Source: Stenotrophomonas rhizophila (GTDB taxonomy: Bacteria; Pseudomonadota; Gammaproteobacteria; Xanthomonadales; Xanthomonadaceae). Taken from it: 64,000 bases of DNA. The DNA lies in NCBI RefSeq assembly GCF_003751305.1, contig NZ_RJKV01000001.1, forward strand, positions 1,593,586 through 1,657,585, in the 5' to 3' direction. The notes under the pieces were generated by a model that searched no databases, was not told where the DNA came from, and saw only the letters and a list, made by a program, of their open reading frames with translations. The position numbers were made by a program, and so were the translations under genes. Numbering within the stretch: the stretch's first letter is position 1; each line of letters begins with the position of its first letter. Below, piece by piece: positions 8,867-17,877 of the stretch.

Positions 8867-9796
8867 TCACCGATCAGCACGATCCCAGTACGGCGGCGAT
8901 CCGATCGCCTCGGTGAGGAAGGCCGACACCTCGCGCACCTTGCGTGAGCGCAGTCTGTTTTCTGGCGAGAGCAGCTGCAGATACACCCGTTCGGATTGCG
9001 GGGAGAACTCCCAGTCGCCGAGCAGCGTGACCATGCTGCCACTGTGCAGCGTTTCTGCGTTGAACAGCCAGGTGGGGAACAGCACCACGCCACGCCCGGC
9101 AATGGCCGCCGCCAGCAGCGCTTCGGCATTGTTGCTGCGCAGGGGGCCGGTCACGTTCACCGCCTTGAACGGCACCTCCGGCGAGGAACGGAAGTACCAC
9201 TTCTGGATGCCCAGCTGCCCTTTGTAGACCAGACATTGATGCTGCAGCAGGTCCTCCGGCACCACCGGCGTGCCATGCGCGGCAAGGTAGGCCGGGCTGG
9301 CGGCGAGGATGTTGCGGTGGGGCGCGATGACCTTGCCGATCAGGCCCGAATCCATCAGCAGCCCGACCCGGATGATGATATCCACGCCTTCCTGGACGGG
9401 ATCGATCAGCGTGTCGGTCAGGGTCAGCTCGACGATCAACTCGGGATACCGCGCCTGCAACGTATTGACGATGTGTGCGATGTGCAGCCGCCCCAGTGAC
9501 TCGGGGGCGTTGATGCGGATCAGGCCCCGCAGCTCGGCATCGCGCCCTTCCAGCTGCCCGACCGCGTCATCGAGCAGGTCCACGGCGTCTCGCACCTGCT
9601 GATGGAACTGCTCGCCCGCTTCGGTCAACCGCACCGCCCGGGTGCTTCGGTAGAACAGCTGGTGCCCCACGTCCTGTTCAAGCGCCGCGATGAAGCGCGA
9701 CACCGATGAGGCTGGCACCCGGTACTGGCGCGCCGTGGCCAGGAAGCTGCCGGTGGCGGCGACGGTGAGGAAATAGCGGAGGGCTTTGAGCTGCAT
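8867..9796 (-). CDS. LysR-family transcriptional regulator
   Basis: 309 residues, the usual LysR length. The N-terminal winged helix-turn-helix spans residues 1-60 (ALRYFLTVAATGSFLATARQ, then SSVSRFIAALEQDVGHQLFYR). The effector-binding domain covers residues 90-300. It is divergent from the old-yellow-enzyme gene at 9944 with a 7-3-7 palindrome between them, the usual layout for a LysR activator and its target. The effector is unknown. Confidence 0.92.
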   Translation of the reverse strand: MQLKALRYFLTVAATGSFLATARQYRVPASSVSRFIAALEQDVGHQLFYRSTRAVRLTEAGEQFHQQVRDAVDLLDDAVGQLEGRDAELRGLIRINAPESLGRLHIAHIVNTLQARYPELIVELTLTDTLIDPVQEGVDIIIRVGLLMDSGLIGKVIAPHRNILAASPAYLAAHGTPVVPEDLLQHQCLVYKGQLGIQKWYFRSSPEVPFKAVNVTGPLRSNNAEALLAAAIAGRGVVLFPTWLFNAETLHSGSMVTLLGDWEFSPQSERVYLQLLSPENRLRSRKVREVSAFLTEAIGSPPYWDRADR

Positions 9797-9817
9797 GGCG
9801 GGCGCCTTGGAATCGTG

Positions 9818-9834
9818 ATTGCTGTTTCAGCAAT
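9818..9834. promoter_or_regulatory. LysR-type operator ATTGCTG-TTT-CAGCAAT
   Basis: Perfect 17-base palindrome 22 bases upstream of the LysR start and 110 bases upstream of the divergent reductase gene. Dyads of this size matching T-N11-A are typical LysR recognition sites. Assignment to this regulator is by position. Confidence 0.6.
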
Positions 9835-9943
9835 AGTCATTTGCCGAATAGCCGCATTGTGGCCGATATAGCACGCCCATACGATGAAGTGAAGCGCATG
9901 GCGAACCCGCCACGCCCCCCCCCTCGCCCCCTCAGGAACCCCC

Positions 9944-11101
9944 ATGAGCTCCCTTTTCAATACATTCGACCTCGCGGGCATCCCGCTGCGCAACCGCGTG
10001 GTCATGGCCCCGCTGACCCGTGCACGCGCCCCGCAGGATGCCGCCGATGAGCGAACTGCCCTGTACTACGCCCAGCGTGCCACCGCCGGCCTGATCGTCA
10101 GCGAAGGCACGCCCATTTCCCGAGAGGGCCAGGGCTACCTGTTCAATCCCGGCATCTTCACGGCCGAGCAGATCGCCGGCTGGCGCCTGACCACCGATTC
10201 GGTCCATGCGCTGGGCAGCCGGATGTTCGCGCAGATCTGGCATGTCGGGCGCGTCTCGCACCCCACCATCCAGGCCAACGATGCGCGCCCGGTCAGTGCC
10301 AGTTCGAAGCTGCCGGTCGGCGCCCAGGCGTTCGGCTATAACGAGCAGGGCCAACCGGCGCTGGTCGCCGCCCCGGCGCCGCGCCAGCTGGAGACCGAAG
10401 AGATTCCGCGCATCGTGGCGGAGTTCGCGCAGGCAGCCGCCAATGCCATCGAGGCCGGCTTCGACGGCGTGGAAATCCACGGCGCCAACGGCTACCTGCA
10501 CGAGCAGTTCATCAATCCGCAGGTGAATGACCGCACCGACCAGTACGGTCCGCAGTCGCTGGACAATCGCCTGCGCTTCACGCTGGAGGTGATCGACGCC
10601 GTGGTCGCACGTATCGGCGCCGCACGGACCGCCATCCGGCTCTCGCCCTATGGCCAGTTGTTCGACATGCCGCACTACCCGGAAATCGACGCCACCTATA
10701 CCGCACTGATCCAGGCGATCGGGCAGCGTGGCCTGGCCTACGTGCACCTCATGGACCAGTCCGGTTTCAAGGTCGGCCAGAAATCGGTCGATGGCGCTGG
10801 CGATTCGGGCTTCAGCGGCCTGTTGCGCACGTTGAAGCCGCACCTGCCCGGGACCGCCCTCATCCTTGCCGGCGGCATGACCCGTGAGCGGGCCGAGCAG
10901 CTGATCGATGCGGGCCTGATCGACCTGGCGGCCTTCGGCACTCCGTTCATCAGCAACCCGGATCTGGTGGCGCGCCTGCAGAACGGCTGGCCGCTGGCGC
11001 CCGCCGATCGGGACACGTTCTATGGTGGCGGCGCCACCGGGTATATCGACTACCCGGCGTACGCCCCGACCCACGCACAGGCAGCCTCCGAGGCCGCCTG
11101 A
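9944..11101 (+). CDS. Old-yellow-enzyme-family alkene reductase (NemA-like)
   Basis: 385 residues, an FMN TIM barrel. The N-terminus LRNRVVMAPLTRARA is diagnostic. The substrate-binding pair His179/Asn182 and the proton donor Tyr184 are in EIHGANGYLHEQF, and NDRTDQYGPQSLDNR follows as in NemA and plant OPR enzymes. It reduces activated C=C bonds of enones, maleimides and possibly nitro compounds with NADPH. In E. coli nemA sits behind nemR. Here the nemR-controlled gene is the DJ-1 protein, and this reductase is next to a LysR regulator instead. Confidence 0.93.
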   Translation: MSSLFNTFDLAGIPLRNRVVMAPLTRARAPQDAADERTALYYAQRATAGLIVSEGTPISREGQGYLFNPGIFTAEQIAGWRLTTDSVHALGSRMFAQIWHVGRVSHPTIQANDARPVSASSKLPVGAQAFGYNEQGQPALVAAPAPRQLETEEIPRIVAEFAQAAANAIEAGFDGVEIHGANGYLHEQFINPQVNDRTDQYGPQSLDNRLRFTLEVIDAVVARIGAARTAIRLSPYGQLFDMPHYPEIDATYTALIQAIGQRGLAYVHLMDQSGFKVGQKSVDGAGDSGFSGLLRTLKPHLPGTALILAGGMTRERAEQLIDAGLIDLAAFGTPFISNPDLVARLQNGWPLAPADRDTFYGGGATGYIDYPAYAPTHAQAASEAA

Positions 11102-11116
11102 CGGAACGGACACGCG

Positions 11117-11143
11117 AACGGGGGGACATTCCGTCCCCCCGTT
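11117..11143. terminator. Bidirectional terminator
   Basis: 11-bp perfect stem AACGGGGGGAC / GTCCCCCCGTT with loop ATTCC, between the convergent stops of the reductase (11101) and arylsulfatase (11175). Confidence 0.75.
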
Positions 11144-11174
11144 TGTGGATCCGTCTACGCGATGGCCGCAGCCG

Positions 11175-12746
11175 CTACTTGCCCGTCACCGCTTCCTGCA
11201 GCTTCTCCACGGCCTGGTCGGCCGTGAACGTGTTCGGCTTCTGGATCTTGGGGAAGTCCACGAACGTCTCGTTGAATTTCGTGAGCAGCGCGATCGCGCC
11301 GTACACGATGTAGACGTGGTTGATGTACCAGTCCCAATAGGTATTGGAGGTCACATCCGCGAACTCGTACGGATCGGTGCGCAGGTTGTAGATCTTGGGG
11401 ATGCGCATGACCGTGAACGGTTCGCCCCACAGCTGCATCGTGCCTTTGCAGCGTTGCTCGATGAAGGTCACCTTCCAGTTGTCGTAGCGGATGCCCAGCA
11501 TGTCGCCATCATCGGAGATGTAGACGAACAGCTTGCGCGGCGACTTTTCCTCCTTGCCGGTGAGATACGGCAGCAGGCTGACGCCGTCGATGTGGTTCTT
11601 GTAGGTGCGCCCGATCGCCTTGACCCCTTTCTTGAGGTCGTTGACCACACCTTTGTTGCCCGCCAGTTCCAGGAAGGTCGGCAGCCAGTCATGGTGCTGG
11701 ACGATCTCGTTGGACACCGAACCCGGCTTGATCTTGCCCGGGTAACGCACCACCAGCGGAATCCGGAACGCGCCTTCCCAGTTGGTGTCCTTCTCACTGC
11801 GGAACGGCGTCATGCCGCCATCCGGCCACGAATTGCGGTGCGGCCCGTTGTCGGTGGAGTACACCACCAGGGTGTCTTCGGCGATGCCCAGTTCGTCGAG
11901 GTAATCGAGCAACGAGCCCACGTTCTTGTCGTGGTCGATCATCGTGTCGTGATACGGCGACTGCCAGCGCCCGGCCTGCCCCAGGCTTTCCTTCTTGGTA
12001 TGCGTGATCAGGTGCATGTGGGTGAAGTTGACCCAGACGAAGAACGGCGTGTCGTCGTCGTTCGCCTTCTTGATGAAGCCCTTGGCGCGGTCGGCGAAGT
12101 CGTCATCGCAGGTCAGCATGCGCTTGCGGTCCAGCGGGCCGGTGTCTTCGATCTTCTGCTTGCCTACCTTGCCCCAGCGCTTCTGGTCGGTGCTGTCCTC
12201 TTTGTCGGTGGCGAAACTGTGGATCACACCCCGCGGCTTGATCGTCTCGATGAAATCGCCGAACTCGTCCTTGGGGAAGTAGTCGTACATCTCCGGCTCT
12301 TCTTCGGCATTGAGGTGGTAGAGATTGCCGTAGAACTCATCGAACCCATGGTTGGTGGGCAGCATGTGGTTCAGATCACCAAGATGGTTCTTGCCGAACT
12401 GCCCGGTGGTATAGCCCTCGTTCTTCAGCAGCGCGGCAATGGTGACGATCTTCTCGTTCATGCCGACCGGCGCGCCCGGAATGCCCACCTTCGACAGACC
12501 GGTCCGCAGCACGCTCTGCCCGGTGATGAAGGAGGACCGGCCGGCGGTACAGGACTGCTCGCCGTAGGAATCGGTGAAGAGCATGCCTTCGTTGGCGATG
12601 CGGTCGATGTTCGGGGTCTGGTAGCCCATCAACCCGCGCGAGTAGCAGCTCAGGTTGGAGATGCCGATGTCGTCTCCCCAGATGACGAGGATGTTGGGCT
12701 TCTTTGTGGATGAACTGGGCTTCTTCTTTGCGGATGAGCTGGCCAT
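11175..12746 (-). CDS. Arylsulfatase (formylglycine-type sulfatase, probably cytoplasmic)
   Basis: 523 residues; the ATG at 12746 has CGGAGAAG upstream. The N-terminal metal motif is NILVIWGDDIGISN (Asp25, Asp26). The sulfatase signature at residues 66-70 is CTAGR, the C-x-A-x-R form in which Cys66 must be converted to formylglycine. The later YSTDNGPH and GAFRIPLVVRYPGKI strings are typical of AtsA-like enzymes that hydrolyse sulfate esters. There is no signal peptide: the Lys/Ser-rich start (SSSAKKKPSSSTKKP) leads straight into the catalytic domain. A formylglycine-generating enzyme with both catalytic cysteines, also unexported, is at 35529-36455 and is the obvious activator. Confidence 0.92.
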   Translation of the reverse strand: MASSSAKKKPSSSTKKPNILVIWGDDIGISNLSCYSRGLMGYQTPNIDRIANEGMLFTDSYGEQSCTAGRSSFITGQSVLRTGLSKVGIPGAPVGMNEKIVTIAALLKNEGYTTGQFGKNHLGDLNHMLPTNHGFDEFYGNLYHLNAEEEPEMYDYFPKDEFGDFIETIKPRGVIHSFATDKEDSTDQKRWGKVGKQKIEDTGPLDRKRMLTCDDDFADRAKGFIKKANDDDTPFFVWVNFTHMHLITHTKKESLGQAGRWQSPYHDTMIDHDKNVGSLLDYLDELGIAEDTLVVYSTDNGPHRNSWPDGGMTPFRSEKDTNWEGAFRIPLVVRYPGKIKPGSVSNEIVQHHDWLPTFLELAGNKGVVNDLKKGVKAIGRTYKNHIDGVSLLPYLTGKEEKSPRKLFVYISDDGDMLGIRYDNWKVTFIEQRCKGTMQLWGEPFTVMRIPKIYNLRTDPYEFADVTSNTYWDWYINHVYIVYGAIALLTKFNETFVDFPKIQKPNTFTADQAVEKLQEAVTGK

Positions 12747-12849
12747 GCACTTCTCCGACGACGGTGGTGCTCAATAGTCCGTGTCGGTCATCGTCGCGGC
12801 CAGCGTGTTTCTACTTAGACGGCGTCAGTAAGTCTTCGCCTCCCCCTGC

Positions 12850-15800
12850 TCACCCTTCCCAGCTGATGCCTTTTGGCGCACTGGAAAAACCGGCGGCCCG
12901 CAGCGCATCCATCAGGCCATCGCGTCGGGCCGGCGCAGCGTCGATCAGCTCCACGGTGAACGAGGTGCGCCGGCCCCGCCGCAGTGCGGCGGCCAGCGCG
13001 TGCGCCGCGGCAGCCGTCGTGCCGGCCAGGGACACATCGTCCGCATCGAAGAACGTCAGCAGCTGGCGGCCCCCCTGGGCCAGGTACATCAACAGGCGCC
13101 CACCGCCGATCACCACCACGGCGCCGGCACGTCGCACCGGCCGGACCGCCGAGCCGTGCACCGGCCAGGGCACCACGGTACCGAACGGGTTGGCGGGGTC
13201 CACCGCGGACAGCCCGATCGCCACCTCGCCAGCCCCGGGCCGCAGGGCATCGGCGACGCCACGCAGTCGATCCACGATCAGGCGATCGGCGAACTGGGCC
13301 CCGCCCAGCCCGTCCACGAAGCGCCCACGCAGCACCCGTCCCGCATCCTCCATGCCGCGATACACCTGTTGCAGCGCCGGGAAGCCGCCGGCGATCCCTT
13401 CGGCCATCGCGGCCCCGCGGGTCACGATGCCGTGCCGGTCCAGCAGGCCCTCGGCCAGCGCCACCGCGCGCGCCGTGTCACTGATCGCCTCACGCTGCAA
13501 CAGCGACCAGCGCCCGGCCAGCGCGGGGGCCGCAAAGCTGGCGATCACGGCCGGCGCGCCGTCGGCCAAGGGCGTGTCGTGCATCGGGATGCCACGGACG
13601 CGTCGACCGCGCCGCGAGGCGCGCGCGACCCGCGGCCGTGGCGCGCGGCCCCCGGCCATGCCGCGCAGCGGCGCCCACAGATCCGTGGTCAGGTGCCCCG
13701 ACCAGGCCAGGCCCCACAAGGCGTCGTGCAGCTGCGCGGCGGTGATCTCCATCGGCGGGTAGCCGGCCCGCACCCCGTGCGTGCCCACCGCGGTGACCAG
13801 CTGGCGCGCGAAGTACGCGCCCCCGTCGGCCAGCACCTGCAGCAGCGCGTCCTGCAGCGGTGACAGCGCGCTTGCCCCCGCAAGCGCGGGCAGCGTTTCT
13901 GCCGCGAATTCCTGCAGGTGCAGCGAGACCAGTCCGTCCTCCTCACCGAGCCGCCCGTGCCCGGCCCACACCACGGTGCCCGTAGCGAGCAGCTCATCGA
14001 GCATCGCCGGCGCGTAATCGACCACGCGCGCGGGCAGGACCTGCTGTTCCCACACCGACGCCGGCAGTGCCACGCCCGCCAGCAGGTCCACCACGCGCAG
14101 CACGCCGTCGATGCCCTCCAGCGCACCCGGCCCGCGGTGAGTGATGCCACGTGCAGCCCGTTCGGCATCGGCCAGCAGCCCATGCCGCTCCAGCAACAAC
14201 AAGGCATAGGCGTCGCGCGTGACCGGCCGGGTCGCCTCGCGTGCCGCCTGCAGCGAGCGCACCCGCAGCCGACGGAACACCGCCTCACCCACCCATTCGT
14301 GACGGGCCAGCGGCGCCGGCTCGGCGGCCTCGCCGAGGGCCTCGGCGTCGCGACGCGCCACACCGAAACGACCCTTGAGCAGCCTGCCCTGCGTCTCCAG
14401 CTGCGTGAGTGCCGCATCGGCCACGGCCACGCCCAATCCGAACGCGGCCGCCACCTCGGCCGTGGTGAACGGCGCATGGGTACGCGCATATCGGCCCAGC
14501 AGCTCGCCCAGCGGGTCCGATGAGGCCTGCAGGAAGGTCTCGGGGATGCCGCGCGGAAGGGTGACCCCCAGCGCATCGCGCAGGCGCGCGGCATCTTCGA
14601 TGGCCGCCCAGTGCAGGCGGCCGGAGATCTGGACCTGGATCGCACGCCGCTCCACACAGAGATCGTGCAGATGCCCAGCAGGATCGTCATCGACCCGCCG
14701 CAGCGCCATCGCTTCATCGGTGAGCGGGCCCAGTTCGCGCAGCAGATCGGCCGCCCCTTCCTTGCCGCGCGCCTGGCGGTCGCGCGCCAGGCGCTGCAGC
14801 TCGCTGCCCACCTGCTCCACCACGGCCGCATCCAGCAGTTCGCCCAGATCGACCTGGCCGAGCAGATCCCCCAGCAAGCCGCTGTCCAGTGACAGCACCG
14901 ACGCGCGTCGCTCGGCCAGTGGCACATCGGTGCCGTACATGAACTCGGCGACGTAGCCGAACAGCAGGTTCGCCGCGAACGGCGACGGCACCTCGGTGGT
15001 GACATCGGCGATCGCCACGCGGCCGTCGGTCAGCCGCTGCATCAGCGCCCCCAGCGCATCGAGATCGTAGACGTCCTGCAGGCACTCACGCGCGGTCTCG
15101 ATCAGGATCGGGAACTCGGGATACCCCTGCGCGATGGCCAGCAGTTCACCGGCGCGCAGGCGCTGCTGCCACAGCGGCGAGCGACGACCCGGCGTGCGCC
15201 GCGGCAGCAACAACGCACGTGCGGCACATTCGCGGAAGCGCGCGGCGAACAGGGCCGAGCCGCCCACGGCGCGCGTGACGTCGCTGCGCAGCCGCTCCGG
15301 CTCGAACAGGAACAACTCCGCCCCCGGCAGGCGCCCCTCCGCGTCGGGCAGCCGCGCGATGATGCCGTCGTCGCTGGCCACCACCGCCGGATCCACCCCC
15401 CAGCGTTCGCGGATGCGCGCGGCCACCGCCAGCGCCCAGGGATCGTGTACGCGCCGCCCATAGGGGGAATGCAACATCAGCCGCCAGTCACCGGCCTCAT
15501 CGCGGCAGCGCTCCAGCACCAGCGTGCGATCGGTGGGCAGCACGCCGGTGGCCTCACGCTGTTCGGCCAGCAGACCGGCGATGTTGGTGATCGCGTTGTC
15601 CGCCAATCCGCAGGCCTGCAGCCGCTCCCGCAGCCCGGCCGGCATGCCCGCTTCGGCAACACCGGCATCCAGCGCACCGATGAAGGCACCCACCGCCTCG
15701 CCCAGTTCGGCCGGGCGCCCCACGCCCTCACCGCGCCAGAACGGCAAGCGCGCCGAGCGCCCCGGCGCGGGGGTCACCACGACCTGATCATGGGTGATCT

Positions 15801-17628
15801 GCTCGATCCGCCACGAGGTGGCGCCCAAGGTGATCACATCGTTGACCCGTGATTCGTGGACCATCTCCTCATCGAGCTCACCGACCCGGCGCGACCCGGC
15901 ACGCTCCTCGCCTTCCGGAAGCACCACACCGAACATGCCGCGGTCCGGGATGGTGCCACCGCTGGTGACCGCCAGCTGTTTCGCGCCCGGCCGCGCGCTC
16001 AGCGCACCGGTGTCGCGGTTCCAGACCAGCCGCGGGCGGAAGCCGGCGAAATCATCGGAGGGATAACGCCCGGCCAGCATGTCCAGGGTGGCATCGAACG
16101 CGCTGCGCGGCAGCGAACGGTACGGCGCGGCACGCCGTACGCGCGCATACCAGGCGTCCACGTCCAGTGTCTCCATCGCCGCGGCGGCCACTGTCTGCTG
16201 GGCCAGTACGTCCAGCGGATTGCGCGGCGGATCGATCGCTTCGATCTCACCGGCCAGCATGCGCTCGACCGCCACGGACGCATCGATCAGGTCGCGCCGC
16301 GTGCGTGGGTAGACCAGGCCAGTGGAGATGCCCCCGACCTGATGGCTGGCCCGCCCCACCCGCTGCAGCGCACTGGCGACCGAAGGCGGCGCGGCGACCT
16401 GGATCACCAGATCAACCAGCCCCATGTCGATGCCCAGCTCCAGGCTGGAGGTGGCCACGACACAGCGCAGCTCGCCGGACTTGAGCGCCTGTTCGATCTC
16501 GCGGCGCTGTTCCTTGGACACCGAGCCATGGTGCGACCGGGCGATCAGCGCGTCCGCTCCGGCGGCCCGCCCGGCGGTGCCGCCGTTGAACGACCCGTAG
16601 TGCTCGGGGGCAGCCGCCGCCGTCGAGGCAAGCGACGGGAGCTGGCCACGGGCGACACGGTCGGCATGCAGTTCATTCAACCGGGCAGTCAGCTTTTCGG
16701 CCACGCCCCGTGAGTTGGCGAACACGATCGTCGAACGTCGCGCCAGCACCTGGTCCAGGATGCTGGCCTCCACATGCGGCCAGATCGAGCCGACCCGGCC
16801 GGCGGAGGCGGGTGCATCGGCGACAGCGGGATGCGGCGGAATGTCGGCCATGTCCTCGACCGGCACCACGATCCGGACTTCCAGCGCCCGCTGCGACGGC
16901 GGATGGACCACGCTGACCGGACGGTCGCCGCCGAGGAACCGCGCGACCTCCTCCACCGGGCGCACCGTGGCCGAGAGCCCGATGCGCTGCGCGGGCACCT
17001 GCAACAGGGCATCCAGGCGCTCCAGGCTCAACGCCAGGTGGGTGCCGCGCTTGCTGCCGGCCACCGCGTGGATCTCATCGATGATCACGGTATGCACGTC
17101 GCGCAACGTCTCGCGCGCCTGTGAGGTGAGCATCAGGAACAGCGATTCGGGTGTGGTGATCAGGATGTCGGGCGGACGCCGCAGCAGCCGCGCCCGCTCC
17201 GCCGGGGTGGTGTCCCCGGTCCGGATCGCGACGGACAGGGTGACCGCTGGATCGCCGCGTCGCTCGCGTTCGGCACTCACCCCCTGCAGGGGCCTCTGCA
17301 GGTTGCGCTCGACATCGGCGCCAAGCGCCTTGATCGGCGAGAGATACAGCACACGGGTGCCGCGCTTGGTGGATGTCGCCGTCGCCGGCCGCCCACCGCT
17401 CTGCTGCTCACCGCTGCGGAACAGCTGGTCGATCGCGTGCAGGAACGCGGCCAGGGTCTTGCCTGAGCCGGTCGGCGCGATGACCAGAGTGTGCTGGCCG
17501 GCGCTGATCGCCGCCCAGGCATGGTCCTGCACTGGCGTGGGCGCAGCGAAGGCTGCCGTGAACCAATCGCGCGTGGCCGGGGTGAAGGTGGCCAGTGCGC
17601 CGGGGGCGGGGTCGTTCGAGGTGGGCAT
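12850..17628 (-). CDS. lhr: Lhr-family ATP-dependent DNA helicase, full-length form
   Basis: 1592 residues from the ATG at 17628. Walker A APTGSGKT is at residues 51-58, the DEIH box near 184 (TVIIDEIHAVAGSKRG), TTPESLFLMLTS before it, and motif VI is ALQRVGRASHQVG. This is the Lhr core (two RecA domains, winged helix, beta barrel) followed by the long C-terminal region, as in the about 1500-residue E. coli Lhr, not the short Lhr-Core. Lhr is a 3' to 5' single-strand DNA translocase and RNA:DNA helicase induced by DNA damage. The gene stands alone on the minus strand, divergent from the flavoprotein at 17878. No partner nuclease gene is adjacent. Confidence 0.95.
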   Translation of the reverse strand: MPTSNDPAPGALATFTPATRDWFTAAFAAPTPVQDHAWAAISAGQHTLVIAPTGSGKTLAAFLHAIDQLFRSGEQQSGGRPATATSTKRGTRVLYLSPIKALGADVERNLQRPLQGVSAERERRGDPAVTLSVAIRTGDTTPAERARLLRRPPDILITTPESLFLMLTSQARETLRDVHTVIIDEIHAVAGSKRGTHLALSLERLDALLQVPAQRIGLSATVRPVEEVARFLGGDRPVSVVHPPSQRALEVRIVVPVEDMADIPPHPAVADAPASAGRVGSIWPHVEASILDQVLARRSTIVFANSRGVAEKLTARLNELHADRVARGQLPSLASTAAAAPEHYGSFNGGTAGRAAGADALIARSHHGSVSKEQRREIEQALKSGELRCVVATSSLELGIDMGLVDLVIQVAAPPSVASALQRVGRASHQVGGISTGLVYPRTRRDLIDASVAVERMLAGEIEAIDPPRNPLDVLAQQTVAAAAMETLDVDAWYARVRRAAPYRSLPRSAFDATLDMLAGRYPSDDFAGFRPRLVWNRDTGALSARPGAKQLAVTSGGTIPDRGMFGVVLPEGEERAGSRRVGELDEEMVHESRVNDVITLGATSWRIEQITHDQVVVTPAPGRSARLPFWRGEGVGRPAELGEAVGAFIGALDAGVAEAGMPAGLRERLQACGLADNAITNIAGLLAEQREATGVLPTDRTLVLERCRDEAGDWRLMLHSPYGRRVHDPWALAVAARIRERWGVDPAVVASDDGIIARLPDAEGRLPGAELFLFEPERLRSDVTRAVGGSALFAARFRECAARALLLPRRTPGRRSPLWQQRLRAGELLAIAQGYPEFPILIETARECLQDVYDLDALGALMQRLTDGRVAIADVTTEVPSPFAANLLFGYVAEFMYGTDVPLAERRASVLSLDSGLLGDLLGQVDLGELLDAAVVEQVGSELQRLARDRQARGKEGAADLLRELGPLTDEAMALRRVDDDPAGHLHDLCVERRAIQVQISGRLHWAAIEDAARLRDALGVTLPRGIPETFLQASSDPLGELLGRYARTHAPFTTAEVAAAFGLGVAVADAALTQLETQGRLLKGRFGVARRDAEALGEAAEPAPLARHEWVGEAVFRRLRVRSLQAAREATRPVTRDAYALLLLERHGLLADAERAARGITHRGPGALEGIDGVLRVVDLLAGVALPASVWEQQVLPARVVDYAPAMLDELLATGTVVWAGHGRLGEEDGLVSLHLQEFAAETLPALAGASALSPLQDALLQVLADGGAYFARQLVTAVGTHGVRAGYPPMEITAAQLHDALWGLAWSGHLTTDLWAPLRGMAGGRAPRPRVARASRRGRRVRGIPMHDTPLADGAPAVIASFAAPALAGRWSLLQREAISDTARAVALAEGLLDRHGIVTRGAAMAEGIAGGFPALQQVYRGMEDAGRVLRGRFVDGLGGAQFADRLIVDRLRGVADALRPGAGEVAIGLSAVDPANPFGTVVPWPVHGSAVRPVRRAGAVVVIGGGRLLMYLAQGGRQLLTFFDADDVSLAGTTAAAAHALAAALRRGRRTSFTVELIDAAPARRDGLMDALRAAGFSSAPKGISWEG

Positions 17629-17877
17629 GGATCCGGATGTCGTGGGGCGCTCGCCCAGCGACGGCCGCGAGCGCAATGGAACCAGACTAGGGTATGCCGC
17701 GTCGGGCATCCGTCAATCGGCGCGGGACCGACGTGTCTGCGGCTGGCACCGCCCGCCCCTGAGTCCCCGCCACTCGTCCCTTCATCACCGACATCCGGCC
17801 CCAGGCCAGGGCCCGCGGGCCTCTGCGGGAACACACTCGCTGGCATCAACCACGCTGCTGCCGCAGGAACCACCCTC

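Noticed and set aside
11175..12746. Sulfatase as a serine-type enzyme needing anSME
   Set aside because: The signature residue is Cys66 (CTAGR), and an FGE with the catalytic cysteines is present in the window.
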